DNA of 64,000 bases from Rubritalea squalenifaciens DSM 18772. GTDB lineage: Bacteria; Verrucomicrobiota; Verrucomicrobiia; Verrucomicrobiales; Akkermansiaceae. Both the position numbers and the translations under genes were made by a program. Shown here one piece after another: positions 42,475 to 52,338 of this stretch (its first letter is position 1; each line of letters opens with the position of its first letter). Below the pieces are notes generated by a model, which worked only from the letters and a program-made list of their open reading frames with translations, did no database searches and was not told where the DNA came from. The stretch covers positions 806,001 to 870,000 of the forward strand of contig NZ_FQYR01000003.1 of assembly GCF_900141815.1 (NCBI RefSeq), read 5' to 3'.

Positions 42475-43935
42475 ATGTCCTCACCGAATGAAGTCATGGA
42501 AGATCCATATGTGGCTACCTCTGAAAAACCACGAACAGATCCCCATTCCGGCAAACTGAGCAAGAAGGAAAAAATTGCCTATGGCGTAGGGTCATCCAAT
42601 GACGCTTGGGGAAATTGGCTGTTACCTGGTATTGTTTGGCCCGTTTTCAATGCCTACTTGGGAGTCGCCACCCACCTGATCAGTATCGCCCTGATGTTCA
42701 ACCGTCTGTTCGATGCCATCTCGGATCCTCTGTTTGGCTGGGCCTCAGATAATGCGCGAACCAAATGGGGGCGACGCCGACCATTTATCCTAGTGGGTTC
42801 AGTACTCTCAGGCATCGGCATGATGGCCTTTTTCTGGCTTATCCAACCGGACTGGCACGAAAAGGTCTATTTCTGGTACCTCCTGCTGAGTTCCGGAATA
42901 TTAATCACCTTAGTCAGTTGCTTCAACATGCCCTATCAAAGTCTGGGCGCGGAGATGACTCCCGACTACGAAGAGCGAACGTCAGTCTTCGCATACCGTG
43001 GAGGATTTCAGAAGTTAGCAGAGATTGGAAACTTTGGAGCAGCAGCCTTCATCACCCTCTCGATTTTCAATGGTGACATTCTCTGGGGATCAAAAATTTT
43101 TGGGACCATCATTGGCACCTTGATGATTCTTTCAGGATGCTCAGTTTTCTTTGGCACCAAGGAGCGTTACTACGCCAACGTGACTCGAAAGCCTTCAAAT
43201 AAAGTGGGCATCATTGAAGCCTATTCCGGAGCCCTGAAGTGTAAGCCTTTCAGAACACAGCTCGCAATGGCCGTCACCTACGGCACCTGTACCAGCATGA
43301 TTGGCACACTCGGTTTCTACACCACTGTCTTCTATGTCTGCGGAGGTGACTGGGCTTTAGGGGGTAAATGGAACCTCGCGATGGGCGCTTCCATGGTACT
43401 CGTTGGCTTTGCCGGCATCCCCTTTTTCTCAAAGATTGCACACATGGCTGGCAAGCGAAGCGCAATGATTCTCGTCCTCTTTCTCTCTATCATCGCTTAC
43501 GCATCAACATGGTTCCTCTACAACCCCAACTACCCATATCTGCAACTGATCACGTCAGGCTTCAATGCCTTTACCATGGCTGGCTTCTGGATGCTCTACG
43601 GCGCTATCGGTGCTGACGTGATCGACTATGATGAATTAGAAACCGGCAAAAGGCGTGAGGGTGCATTCACGGCCTGCGGATCCTTCTTCATGAAAATTGG
43701 TCTCGCCATTGGTATTGGCGCCCCTGGTTTCATCTTGAAGTGGATTGGCTTTGATGAAGCCCTTGGCGGCAATCAAGCTGAGAATACACTCGTGATGATG
43801 CGGATATTCTTAGCAGCCATACCGATTGCCGGACTGCTCGTAGCTCTAGTATTCCTGCTTCGCTTCCAACTCACCAAAGCGAAATCAGAAGAAATCCGCA
43901 CCAAACTTGAAGAAAGGCGCGGATATATCGACTAG
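42475..43935 (+). CDS. MFS sugar transporter, glycoside-pentoside-hexuronide:cation symporter (GPH) family
   Basis: This inner-membrane symporter imports a sugar or glycoside with Na+ or H+ (486 aa, about twelve membrane segments). GPH family wording is visible: KIAYGVGSSNDAWGNWLLPG (about 32-51), NRLFDAISDPLFGWASDN and RTKWGRRRPFILVG (the cytoplasmic loop 2-3), and the half-repeat ADVIDYDELETGKRREGAF (about 381-399). The substrate is not told by sequence. Its position next to a XylR-like regulator, glycosidase, sulfatases and GH94 phosphorylases suggests it imports the disaccharide or oligosaccharide released by them. It has a terminator just upstream, so it has its own promoter. Confidence 0.92.
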   Translation: MSSPNEVMEDPYVATSEKPRTDPHSGKLSKKEKIAYGVGSSNDAWGNWLLPGIVWPVFNAYLGVATHLISIALMFNRLFDAISDPLFGWASDNARTKWGRRRPFILVGSVLSGIGMMAFFWLIQPDWHEKVYFWYLLLSSGILITLVSCFNMPYQSLGAEMTPDYEERTSVFAYRGGFQKLAEIGNFGAAAFITLSIFNGDILWGSKIFGTIIGTLMILSGCSVFFGTKERYYANVTRKPSNKVGIIEAYSGALKCKPFRTQLAMAVTYGTCTSMIGTLGFYTTVFYVCGGDWALGGKWNLAMGASMVLVGFAGIPFFSKIAHMAGKRSAMILVLFLSIIAYASTWFLYNPNYPYLQLITSGFNAFTMAGFWMLYGAIGADVIDYDELETGKRREGAFTACGSFFMKIGLAIGIGAPGFILKWIGFDEALGGNQAENTLVMMRIFLAAIPIAGLLVALVFLLRFQLTKAKSEEIRTKLEERRGYID

Positions 43936-43959
43936 CATTTTATCTAACGACTAATCAGT

Positions 43960-45135
43960 TCAGTCCTTGAACAGAGGTGACCGGTACTCATTACGATATT
44001 CCTGAGGAGACATCCCTATCTCCCGTTTAAAGGCATGACTCAGATTGGAGCTGTTACTGTAGCCACATTCTACAGCAATCGCTTCAATCTTGGTATCTGT
44101 CTGAGACAGTTGATTCTTAGCGTAGTCCAAACGAATTTTACGTAGGATTGATGCTGGCGAATCTTTTAAATGCCGCTTAAAAGCTTTCTCCAGACCACGC
44201 TTGGAGAAGCCCGAATGCTCATACACATCGTCCAGGACGAGTCCATTCTTGAAGTCTCTGCGCATGATAGCCAATGCCTTGGCAACCGCAGGATGCTCAA
44301 CAGCGAGCATTTCAGTACTACGTCTATCGATGACACCTTTGACTGGTATTGTGAGCACAGGCTCATTCTCATCGATCTCACCATCTAACAGCCTACCTAA
44401 TTGCTTCGCCGCCATATACCCCAACTCCACCAGATTCGTATCGATTGAAGACAGTGGAACCACCGAGCACTCACAGAGAAAGTCGATATTATCAACCCCC
44501 AATACCGCCACCTCATCAGGCACGGAAATGCCCGCATTCACACAAGCCTCGATAGTACTCACTCCCAAGTTGTCTTGACCCGTAAATACACCAATGGGCC
44601 GCGGCAACTGTTTAATTTGGTTGGTGATATTATCAATATACAACTTCCAGTCATGGATCACTTCAGCATCAGGTTGCTTGAGTACATGGATGGCATCGTC
44701 ACTCACTCCAGCCTGCCTCAATGTTTCCAGAAAGGATGATTTACGTATCTGGTTGATGGAGACATCAGCCCACGAAAAGTAGGCGAAATTTTTGTAGCCC
44801 CTCTTAAGAAAGTGATTCGCAGCTCTGCGGCCGATTTGATCATTATCCACGACAACTCGAGGGATAGTCTGTGGTATATCTCTCAGCGTGATATCCACCT
44901 TGGGCATATCTAATGATAAGATAAAATCCGCTAGAGTATCGCCATAACATGTAATCACTCCATCACCGCTCCAGTTTTCAGGAATCGTTCGATCAGAGAA
45001 TAGATACGGAGATAAGTGCCAATTGTGCTCCGCACAGTATTGAGCAATGCCTTTGTAAATCCGGCTATCGTACCAATCAAAAGCTACTAGGATTGTACGG
45101 TAATTCCCATTAGTGTCCTTGTTTGATGGAGCCAT
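43960..45135 (-). CDS. XylR-like transcriptional regulator (LacI-type sensor plus AraC-type HTH)
   Basis: The 391-aa product has an N-terminal periplasmic-binding-protein fold (about 14-275), like LacI/XylR sensors, with the blocks PRVVVDNDQIGRRAANHFLK and VAVLGVDNIDFLCECSVVPL. A C-terminal AraC-type double helix-turn-helix follows (about 290-385), seen in SGFSKRGLEKAFKRHLKDSP and AVECGYSNSSNLSHAFKREI. This is the XylR arrangement, in which sugar binding activates transcription. It is divergent from the glycosidase-sulfatase operon, with 180 bp between the starts, and convergent with the GPH transporter gene. It is the likely regulator of the locus. The inducer is unknown. Confidence 0.92.
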   Translation of the reverse strand: MAPSNKDTNGNYRTILVAFDWYDSRIYKGIAQYCAEHNWHLSPYLFSDRTIPENWSGDGVITCYGDTLADFILSLDMPKVDITLRDIPQTIPRVVVDNDQIGRRAANHFLKRGYKNFAYFSWADVSINQIRKSSFLETLRQAGVSDDAIHVLKQPDAEVIHDWKLYIDNITNQIKQLPRPIGVFTGQDNLGVSTIEACVNAGISVPDEVAVLGVDNIDFLCECSVVPLSSIDTNLVELGYMAAKQLGRLLDGEIDENEPVLTIPVKGVIDRRSTEMLAVEHPAVAKALAIMRRDFKNGLVLDDVYEHSGFSKRGLEKAFKRHLKDSPASILRKIRLDYAKNQLSQTDTKIEAIAVECGYSNSSNLSHAFKREIGMSPQEYRNEYRSPLFKD

Positions 45136-45181
45136 AACTGAAGTCTAATCTGTTATAGTTTAGGCATCAAGAATTTTGGGC

Positions 45182-45210
45182 GCTTTTTCATGACATAGTT
45201 GATAAAAAGC
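45182..45210. promoter_or_regulatory. Inverted repeat in the regulator-glycosidase intergenic region
   Basis: GCTTTTT (45182-45188) and AAAAAGC (45204-45210) form a perfect 7-bp inverted repeat with a 15-bp spacer, roughly two helical turns centre to centre. It lies 47 bp from the XylR-like start and 106 bp from the glycosidase start. A XylR-like dimer could bind here. The arms are AT-rich, so chance cannot be excluded. Confidence 0.35.
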
Positions 45211-45315
45211 ACTAAAGTATACACTACCCAGCCTATTGATGTGAGCTAGACTGAGATGCTATCACAATTTCTCCCCCTACAAACATTACTGGGTTCATAG
45301 ACAACAGACACACTC

Positions 45316-47622
45316 ATGCCAAAAACTCACAACAGCATTCCATTTCTTACTGCTCTGGTAGCAAGCACTCTATTCTCAACTTTCGCTACAGCTGAAAAGA
45401 AGGCTGCCACTATCACCGTCTACCCTGACGAAGTAATTGCCAAGACAGTTCCTAACAGACTATTGGGCACAAATATCGGACTATGGTACACAAACGACCA
45501 GCTAGGCGAACTCGCAGTCAACGGCGATTTCAAGAACTGGAAACCTGGCATCATCCGTATACCTGGGGGTTCCTGGTCAGATGAATATTTCTGGAATGGT
45601 AATGGCGTACGAACAAGCGATGGCTTTAATCAGCATAAGGCGGGCCCCCAAGGATGGCAGATTGACTTCTCTGAATACAAACCTGGATTTCGGATCAATC
45701 ACGACAACACGCTACACGACTTCCACGGAAACACGGATGTCCTCTCACTCCATCAGTTTATCCAAAAGCAAGGAACGGATGGTATTGTAACCGTCAATGC
45801 TGGTACAGGCTCAGCCAAGCTAGCCGCTGAATGGGTGCGTTGGGCAAATATCACCAATCAGTTTAATGTAAAATACTGGGAGATTGGAAACGAGCTGGAA
45901 GGGTCCTGGGAAGCAGGCAACACCCGACCAGATGGCTCTAAGATGGACGCTAAGAAGTATGCACAGATTTACCTGGAGTTCGCCAAAGCCATGAAGGCGG
46001 TTGACCCCACCATCAAAATCGGCGGTCCTACTAGCGCAAGTGATTCTATTCCCTACGTCGAAGAGCTACTCAAAACTGCAGGAGAACAAGTCGACTTTAT
46101 TTCCTTTCACACTTATCCCGTCGACGGACGCACAAAAGAACTTTCTGCCATCATGGACCAAGCGTCCAGATTGTCTGGCGCTGTGGAGAAAACGAGAGCT
46201 TGGATTAGAGAGTATCAACCTAAACGCGCCGATGAGATCGAGATAGGTATTACTGAGTGGCACATTCAAGTACACGAAACGGACAACACCTGTAACATCA
46301 TCAGCGCGCTATGGTCAGCCAAGTTCATAGGCGAGATGTTTGCCAACCGAGTCGATTTCGCAAACCAGTGGGATGTTTTTTCGACCACCGACCACGGTGG
46401 CCATGGTCTATTCGATCCAGAAAGCCTCCAGCTCCCGAGAGGCGCCTACTGGGCATTCTGGCTGTGGTCTAACAAGCTAGGGAAACAGCTGGTAAGATCA
46501 GAGCTTACTGGATCCAGAGATGTCATTTGCTACGCCACGATGAAGGACGGCAAGCCAGCTCTTCTACTCATCAATCAATCGCGAGAAAACTACGTCCCCA
46601 CTATCATCCACACCAAAGGAAACAGCTTCGATTCAGCAAGTAGCACAGAAATATCCTATCGAAACTATGTGTGGGATCCATACAAGCAAGCCCCTGTCTG
46701 GAGTGTGCGACCTCAGGATAAGAGCGTCGAAGCACAGGGAACTAGTGTATCTCTTACCCTCTCCCCCCTCTCAGCCACTGTCGTAAATCTTGGCACCAGC
46801 AGTAACAAGATATCAGCAGCTACTACCTCAGCCACTCCTGACATCCTACTTCCCTCCAATCATCCTTCTGATTTAAATTTGGAGACACTTCTCCTCTTAA
46901 AATCAGAAGACTCCCAGCTGCCATTTCTCGGTGAAGAGCAAACAGTTCATATTAACATCCAGGGTCCACTGAAGGCTTCCCAAGCCAAGATCAAAATGGA
47001 CCAACCAGCTAGCCAAATCACTCTTATCCCGACAGGCCCTGGCGTAGCCAAGATCACACTCACCTGTGGTGAGACCAGCACTACCAAATCAATTTTGATC
47101 CAAGACGTCAAAGTAGCGAAAAAGGTTCTCTGGACATACCCTGACAAGGGTCAAGTAGAAGCGATGAAGAGTCACTTCCAATCATTGCACAACCGATCTG
47201 AAGCTCGGCGCAATGAAGATGTACTTGAGATCAAGCTAGACCATATCCAGCCACGAAACAAACAGAACTACTTGCTCCAAATCAATCCCCTCAAGGTGGA
47301 TTTTAACAAATCAAGCATCGCCGGGGTCACCTCCTGGGTTCAAGTCTCAGACAGTCTCAAAAATGCTCCTCCCGGTGCAACTCTGCAAATCGTGATGCAA
47401 AGTGAAACCAATCACTGGATGTTACTCAAAGAGATTCCGCTCAGGGATTTGAGCAACAAAGAAGGTCAGCCCTCAATTATCGAAGCAATCACCAATGACC
47501 CGGATATGCTCAAAGCCATGTCCCATGCCTACTCTCTCATCTATTTGGTCAAGTCGCCCGTTAAACTAGAGGGAAGCATCTACATTGATGACCTAGGATT
47601 TATCACAAGAAACAACAGCTAA
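45316..47622 (+). CDS. Secreted clan GH-A glycoside hydrolase, alpha-L-arabinofuranosidase-like
   Basis: The 768-aa product has a signal peptide (about 1-26, ending TFATA). The catalytic part (about 30-500) is a TIM-barrel GH-A enzyme with an additional beta domain. Key residues are the acid/base Glu193 in YWEIGNELEGSW and the nucleophile Glu314 in IGITEWHIQVH. The text IIRIPGGSWSDEYFW resembles GH51-type arabinofuranosidases, but GH39/GH30-like alternatives cannot be excluded by eye. Residues about 500-620 look like an Ig-like domain (AKIKMDQPASQITLIPTGPG), and the last 140 residues like a carbohydrate-binding or jelly-roll domain. It is the first gene of the sulfatase operon, with only 4 bp to the next gene. 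Confidence 0.82.
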   Translation: MPKTHNSIPFLTALVASTLFSTFATAEKKAATITVYPDEVIAKTVPNRLLGTNIGLWYTNDQLGELAVNGDFKNWKPGIIRIPGGSWSDEYFWNGNGVRTSDGFNQHKAGPQGWQIDFSEYKPGFRINHDNTLHDFHGNTDVLSLHQFIQKQGTDGIVTVNAGTGSAKLAAEWVRWANITNQFNVKYWEIGNELEGSWEAGNTRPDGSKMDAKKYAQIYLEFAKAMKAVDPTIKIGGPTSASDSIPYVEELLKTAGEQVDFISFHTYPVDGRTKELSAIMDQASRLSGAVEKTRAWIREYQPKRADEIEIGITEWHIQVHETDNTCNIISALWSAKFIGEMFANRVDFANQWDVFSTTDHGGHGLFDPESLQLPRGAYWAFWLWSNKLGKQLVRSELTGSRDVICYATMKDGKPALLLINQSRENYVPTIIHTKGNSFDSASSTEISYRNYVWDPYKQAPVWSVRPQDKSVEAQGTSVSLTLSPLSATVVNLGTSSNKISAATTSATPDILLPSNHPSDLNLETLLLLKSEDSQLPFLGEEQTVHINIQGPLKASQAKIKMDQPASQITLIPTGPGVAKITLTCGETSTTKSILIQDVKVAKKVLWTYPDKGQVEAMKSHFQSLHNRSEARRNEDVLEIKLDHIQPRNKQNYLLQINPLKVDFNKSSIAGVTSWVQVSDSLKNAPPGATLQIVMQSETNHWMLLKEIPLRDLSNKEGQPSIIEAITNDPDMLKAMSHAYSLIYLVKSPVKLEGSIYIDDLGFITRNNS

Positions 47623-47626
47623 TCTA

Positions 47627-49075
47627 ATGCAAATAAAAGCCATACTAACAGTCATCGCTTTATTGATATCTTCTTCGCTTCAAGGCAAGGAGAAGCCCAA
47701 CATACTATTCATTCTTGCCGATGACCTCGGCTATATGGATCTCTCTTGTACCGGCAGCCAAGTCTACGAAACGCCTAACATTGACCAGCTAGTCAAAGAC
47801 GGCATGATTTTCAATAACGCGTACGCATCGCATCCGCGCTGTGTACCTTCCCGTTATTCCATCTTCAGCGGCAGAATTCCAGGCCATGACGGTGTACCGG
47901 GGTTTGAGGATCGCAAAGCATCCAAACACACGCTTCCCTTCTCGCGTGTAACCTGGGGGGAATTGCTCAAAGGTGCCGGCTACTCCACTGGTTACATAGG
48001 CAAATGGCACTTGGGTAAGAAAGGCGGTGAACCAGACAAACAAGGTTTTACCGATAGCCGCATTGCCAATTCTGCTGGCGCACCTCCATCCTACTTCTAC
48101 CCTTTCCACGAAAGCCGAACCCCAGGTCACGGTAAGGAGAAGTTTCTCCATGTTCAAGGGACCAAAGATGAGTACCTCACCGACAGGCTTACTGAGGAAG
48201 CTCTGGATTTCATCGAGAAAAACCAAGAGCAGCCATTTGCCCTCGTTCTAGCCCACTATGCTGTTCATACGCCTCTAGAAGCGCCAGAACCTACTGTTCA
48301 GAAATACAGCAAGAAGATCGCCAAAATGGGCCTGGAAGTCACTGAAGGCAGAAATGACAAGGACTTCGTCACTGTCGGTAACGGCTCCTCAAAGACCGTC
48401 CAGAATAACCCTACCTACGCAGCCATGATTGAGCATATGGATAGAGGAGTTGGCAAAATCAGGGCCAGACTCGATGAACTCGGTATTGCTGACAACACCG
48501 TAATCGTCTTCACCTCAGATCACGGCGGCCTATCAACACGTTCGAAAGATAACAAACGCCCGATTGCCACCACGAATCTCCCCTACCGTTGCGGGAAAGG
48601 TTGGCTTTATGAAGGGGGTGTACGTGTCCCTCACATTGTCGTGTGGCCCGGCAAGGTGAAACCAAGCTCCAAATCCAACCAGCAAACGCTTGGTGCAGAC
48701 CATTATCAGTCTATCCTCGATATTGCGGGCATCACCAAACCTAAAGATGTTGATATTGACGGCGGTTCCTATGTTCCCGCCCTACTCGGTAAGGATGAGC
48801 AACGCAGCCCACTCTTTTTCCACTCTCCACTAGGTAGACCTACACAGACAGGAGATCATGCTGCATCGGCTCTAATCGTCGGCGATTGGAAAATTTTTCA
48901 AGTTCACGAAACTGGACAAACCGAGCTCTATAACCTGAAAGAAGACCCAGGTGAAAAGAATGACCTCTCACATTCTAACAAAGATAAATTTCAGCAGATG
49001 GCTGTGGAACTGAGCAAATACAAGAAGCAATACAAGACAAAGCAGCGCTACGGAAAAGAAAGCTCAAAAAACTAA
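47627..49075 (+). CDS. Secreted sulfatase 1 (arylsulfatase-like, type I)
   Basis: This is a formylglycine-dependent sulfatase acting outside the cytoplasm on sulfated sugars (482 aa). It has a signal peptide (about 1-20). The metal-binding start is PNILFILADDLGYMDLSCTG (about 24-43). The C-x-P-S-R motif is HPRCVPSRYSIFSGR with Cys72 as the residue to be oxidised to formylglycine. Further family sites are IGKWHLGKKGG and VFTSDHGGLSTR. It resembles arylsulfatase A-type enzymes, not the iduronate-2-sulfatase type of the next two genes. It follows the glycosidase by 4 bp and precedes the next sulfatase by 11 bp. No formylglycine-generating enzyme gene is in the window. Confidence 0.92.
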   Translation: MQIKAILTVIALLISSSLQGKEKPNILFILADDLGYMDLSCTGSQVYETPNIDQLVKDGMIFNNAYASHPRCVPSRYSIFSGRIPGHDGVPGFEDRKASKHTLPFSRVTWGELLKGAGYSTGYIGKWHLGKKGGEPDKQGFTDSRIANSAGAPPSYFYPFHESRTPGHGKEKFLHVQGTKDEYLTDRLTEEALDFIEKNQEQPFALVLAHYAVHTPLEAPEPTVQKYSKKIAKMGLEVTEGRNDKDFVTVGNGSSKTVQNNPTYAAMIEHMDRGVGKIRARLDELGIADNTVIVFTSDHGGLSTRSKDNKRPIATTNLPYRCGKGWLYEGGVRVPHIVVWPGKVKPSSKSNQQTLGADHYQSILDIAGITKPKDVDIDGGSYVPALLGKDEQRSPLFFHSPLGRPTQTGDHAASALIVGDWKIFQVHETGQTELYNLKEDPGEKNDLSHSNKDKFQQMAVELSKYKKQYKTKQRYGKESSKN

Positions 49076-49086
49076 CAATCAAAACC

Positions 49087-50631
49087 ATGATCAAAAAATT
49101 CCTTAAACTATCATCCATAAGTCTTCTCATCGCATCTCCCGCCCTGGCTGCAGATCGCCCGAACATTCTGTTCATTGCTGTGGATGACCTTAAACCGCTC
49201 CTCAGCTGCTACGGTGACCCTATCGCAAAAACTCCCAACTTTGATCGTCTAGCAGAGCGTAGTATCGTTTTCACAAACAGTCACTGCAATCAGGCTGTCT
49301 GTGGACCCTCTCGCGCTAGCTTATTGACTGGCCTGAGACCAGATCGAACCAAAGTACACGACCTCAAAACGAAAACTCGCGAGGTCACCCCTTGGGTCGT
49401 CACCCTACCGGAACAACTGAAGAATAATGGCTACACGACCGCTGGTGTGGGTAAAATTTATGACCCTAGATCTGTCGACAAAAAATCCGATGCACCATCC
49501 TGGTCGCGCCCATTCATTTTACACAATCTGAAATACAACAGTGATTTTCCAGAACCTGTACTCGGTACCTATCAAGGTAAACAGCAACACGAAGCTCTGG
49601 AAAAAATCGAAGCCAGCGGCACCAAGGGCTATGGCCCCACCAGAAAAAAGCTAGAAGCCCAAGAACTACACCGCGTCACTGAAGCTGAAGATGTGGCAGA
49701 CGATGCCTACTCAGATGGCGCGATTGCTCGCCATGGAGTCGAGCTCATTCGCGAGTTATCAGGCAAGGACAAGCCATTCTTTGTCGCGGTCGGCTTCAAG
49801 AAACCACACCTTCCTTTCATTGCCCCTAAGAAATACTGGGATCTCTATGAGCGTGAATCTCTACCTTTGGCTGAATTCCAGAAGAAAGCCTCCGATTCAC
49901 CAGAGTACGCCTACCATGACTCGAACGAATTACGCAGCTACGCTGGAATTCCTGCGGAGGGAGACATTCCTGAAGACCTTCAGCGCGAGCTGATCCACGG
50001 ATACTACGCCTGCGTGTCGTACATCGACACACAGCTCGGTTTACTTTTGGATGAACTCGATAAGCAATCATTGACTGACAAGACTGTGATTGTTCTCTGG
50101 GGAGATCACGGCTGGCATCTAGGCGATCACGGGATTTGGTGTAAACATACCAATTATGAGCAAGCCACACGTTCTCCACTATTCATTTCGGTCCCATCAA
50201 TAAAAACTAAGGGAACGAACGCTTCCCCCGTTGAGTTCATCGATATTTACCCGACACTCTGCGAACTATCATCCACGCCAGCACCGGCGAACTTAGACGG
50301 AAGGTCTTTGGTGCCTGTGCTTGAAGGGAAAGAAAAAGCTATCCGGGACTATGCCGTGAGTCAGTTTGGACGGGGTAAGCGAATGGGCTATGGACTGCGC
50401 GGTACCCGATATCGTTATGTTGTGTGGTGTAAGATGAATCAAGGCGGCACACCTGTAGATAGTATCAACAGCAAGGTAGATGAGGAACTTTACGACTACC
50501 AAACGGATCCTCTGGAAACCAAGAACCTCGCTGCAGATCCAGCGCAAGCTGAAGTCCTGAAGAAATTCCGAGACTATACCAACGAATTCCTCAGTGAACA
50601 ACAGAAGCGCATCTCACAAGAGCCAAAGTAA
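49087..50631 (+). CDS. Secreted sulfatase 2 (iduronate-2-sulfatase-like)
   Basis: The 514-aa product has a signal peptide (about 1-21) and type I sulfatase motifs: PNILFIAVDDLKPLLSCYGD (about 25-44) and QAVCGPSRASLLTG with the formylglycine Cys72. LRPDRTKVHDL follows, a text typical of iduronate-2-sulfatases. Later blocks VAVGFKKPHLPFIAPKKYWD, WGDHGWHLGDHGIWCKHTNY and LYDYQTDPLETKNLA complete the family pattern. It is clearly a paralogue of the next gene. The substrate is probably a 2-O-sulfated uronic acid or hexose, but that is family inference. It lies 11 bp after sulfatase 1 and 20 bp before sulfatase 3. Confidence 0.92.
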   Translation: MIKKFLKLSSISLLIASPALAADRPNILFIAVDDLKPLLSCYGDPIAKTPNFDRLAERSIVFTNSHCNQAVCGPSRASLLTGLRPDRTKVHDLKTKTREVTPWVVTLPEQLKNNGYTTAGVGKIYDPRSVDKKSDAPSWSRPFILHNLKYNSDFPEPVLGTYQGKQQHEALEKIEASGTKGYGPTRKKLEAQELHRVTEAEDVADDAYSDGAIARHGVELIRELSGKDKPFFVAVGFKKPHLPFIAPKKYWDLYERESLPLAEFQKKASDSPEYAYHDSNELRSYAGIPAEGDIPEDLQRELIHGYYACVSYIDTQLGLLLDELDKQSLTDKTVIVLWGDHGWHLGDHGIWCKHTNYEQATRSPLFISVPSIKTKGTNASPVEFIDIYPTLCELSSTPAPANLDGRSLVPVLEGKEKAIRDYAVSQFGRGKRMGYGLRGTRYRYVVWCKMNQGGTPVDSINSKVDEELYDYQTDPLETKNLAADPAQAEVLKKFRDYTNEFLSEQQKRISQEPK

Positions 50632-50651
50632 CCAGAACCCTGAAGCAGAGT

Positions 50652-52199
50652 ATGCTCAAAACAATTTACAAAACTTTGTCGCTGGTGGTAGCAGCTACCA
50701 TGTCTGCTACAGCTGCGGACAAGCCGAATATTCTATTCATCTGTGTTGATGACTTGAAACCGACGCTCGGCAGCTATGGTGACAAGTATGCGATTACACC
50801 GAATATTGATAAACTAGCCGCTCAGGGTGTCGTCTTCACCAATGCCCATGCGAATCAGGCAGTCTGTGGTCCATCCCGCTGCTCCGTCTTTTCGTCACTG
50901 AGGCCCGACCGCACCAAAGTTCACGACCTCAAGACTGACTTCTTAGCAGTCTCTCCATGGGTAATCACTTTGCCTGAGCATCTCAAAAAGCATGGCTACT
51001 CTACCGCGGGTTCAGGTAAACTATTCCATGGAGGAAAATCTGATGGAGCCCTGGAGAAACGTGCCTGGGATCTCACAACAGCTACAGACAGCCTTCCCTA
51101 TGCTGAAGGTTTCAGCCCACCTGCACTTCATTACCAAGGACCTGCTCAGCAGGAACTTTTCAAGAACCTGCGTGAGAAAAACAAACAAACTCTCCGCTAT
51201 GGACAAATGGTGAAAGCACTAAAGTCTAACCAACTGAATCCATCTACTGAGTGCTTGGATATTCCGGATGCAGCCTATGCTGACGGTGCTCTCGCTCTAG
51301 AGACTCTGAAATACATTGATACGTTAAGTAAAAATGAGGCTCCCTTCTTCGTAGCAGTGGGTTTCAAGAAGCCACACCTTCCCTTCGCCGCTCCTAAAAA
51401 ATACTGGGACATGTACAAACGCGAAGAAGTCCCGATGCCTAAGTACACCAAGGCTCCGGGTGGAGCACCAGCTTATGCCCTTAGCAGCTGGGGGGAACTA
51501 AGAAACTACGCTGATATTCCAGCAGAGGGCGACCTAGCTGAGACTAAGCAGCGCGAACTCGTCCATGGCTATTACGCATGCACATCCTATACTGATGCCC
51601 AGATCGGAGTTTTGTTAGATGGACTACAAGCAAGAGGTTTGAAAAAAAATACCATCATTGTTCTGTGGGGAGACCATGGATGGCATCTTGGAGACCACGG
51701 AATCTGGTGCAAACACACCAACTACGAACAGGCGACACGCACACCACTCATCTTCAGTGGCCCTGGCGTAACATCCGGACACCGGACAGATTCCCCTACG
51801 GAACTTATCGACATCTTTCCTACCCTGTGCGGCCTTGCGGGTGTCGAGATGATAGCCAACACAGACGGAATCGACCTCAGCCCCATACTACAGGGCCAAG
51901 AGAAAGACTTGAGAGATGTGGCTATCAGCAGTTACCCACGTTGGAAAGGCATGGGCTATACCATGCGAGACAAGCGCTATCGCTATACAGTATGGGTAGA
52001 TAACAAAGAGCCCATGATACCATTCGCAACGCTACGCGATGTGATGGATGAAGAACTGTACGATTACGATACAGATCCACTTGAAACCAAGAATTTAGCC
52101 AAGGCCCCCTCTCAAGCTGAGCGGATGGAAACATTCCGTAAGCGCATGGATCAGCACCTTAGGGAGCAAGCACGGAAAATCGCAGCTCAGTCAAACTAG
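50652..52199 (+). CDS. Secreted sulfatase 3 (iduronate-2-sulfatase-like)
   Basis: The 515-aa product has a signal peptide (about 1-21) and the same layout as sulfatase 2: PNILFICVDDLKPTLGSYGD (about 25-44), QAVCGPSRCSVFSSLRPDRT with formylglycine Cys72, VAVGFKKPHLPFAAPKKYWD and WGDHGWHLGDHGIWCKHTNY. The two are in tandem, equal in length, and identical over many blocks, so they arose by duplication. They differ most in the region of residues 120-200 and near the C-terminus, which may shift substrate preference. It closes the tight part of the operon; the next gene starts 139 bp later. Confidence 0.92.
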   Translation: MLKTIYKTLSLVVAATMSATAADKPNILFICVDDLKPTLGSYGDKYAITPNIDKLAAQGVVFTNAHANQAVCGPSRCSVFSSLRPDRTKVHDLKTDFLAVSPWVITLPEHLKKHGYSTAGSGKLFHGGKSDGALEKRAWDLTTATDSLPYAEGFSPPALHYQGPAQQELFKNLREKNKQTLRYGQMVKALKSNQLNPSTECLDIPDAAYADGALALETLKYIDTLSKNEAPFFVAVGFKKPHLPFAAPKKYWDMYKREEVPMPKYTKAPGGAPAYALSSWGELRNYADIPAEGDLAETKQRELVHGYYACTSYTDAQIGVLLDGLQARGLKKNTIIVLWGDHGWHLGDHGIWCKHTNYEQATRTPLIFSGPGVTSGHRTDSPTELIDIFPTLCGLAGVEMIANTDGIDLSPILQGQEKDLRDVAISSYPRWKGMGYTMRDKRYRYTVWVDNKEPMIPFATLRDVMDEELYDYDTDPLETKNLAKAPSQAERMETFRKRMDQHLREQARKIAAQSN

Positions 52200-52232
52200 A
52201 CAGTAAACACACACGGACAGGGCTACTCACAC

Positions 52233-52248
52233 TGTGCGCATATGCACA
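52233..52248. promoter_or_regulatory. TGTGC/GCACA inverted repeat before sulfatase 4
   Basis: TGTGC-GCATAT-GCACA has perfect 5-bp arms and lies about 90 bp upstream of the sulfatase 4 start, in the largest gap of the sulfatase operon. It may be an operator for an internal promoter (LacI- or CRP-type arms look similar). Only one copy was seen, so the call is weak. Confidence 0.3.
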
Positions 52249-52338
52249 ACATGAATATGAGTAATAGCATTCGTTAATCCTTCTAATCACGGGCAGGAAT
52301 TCCAATGCTAAAGACTCACACTCTATCACAACCCAACT

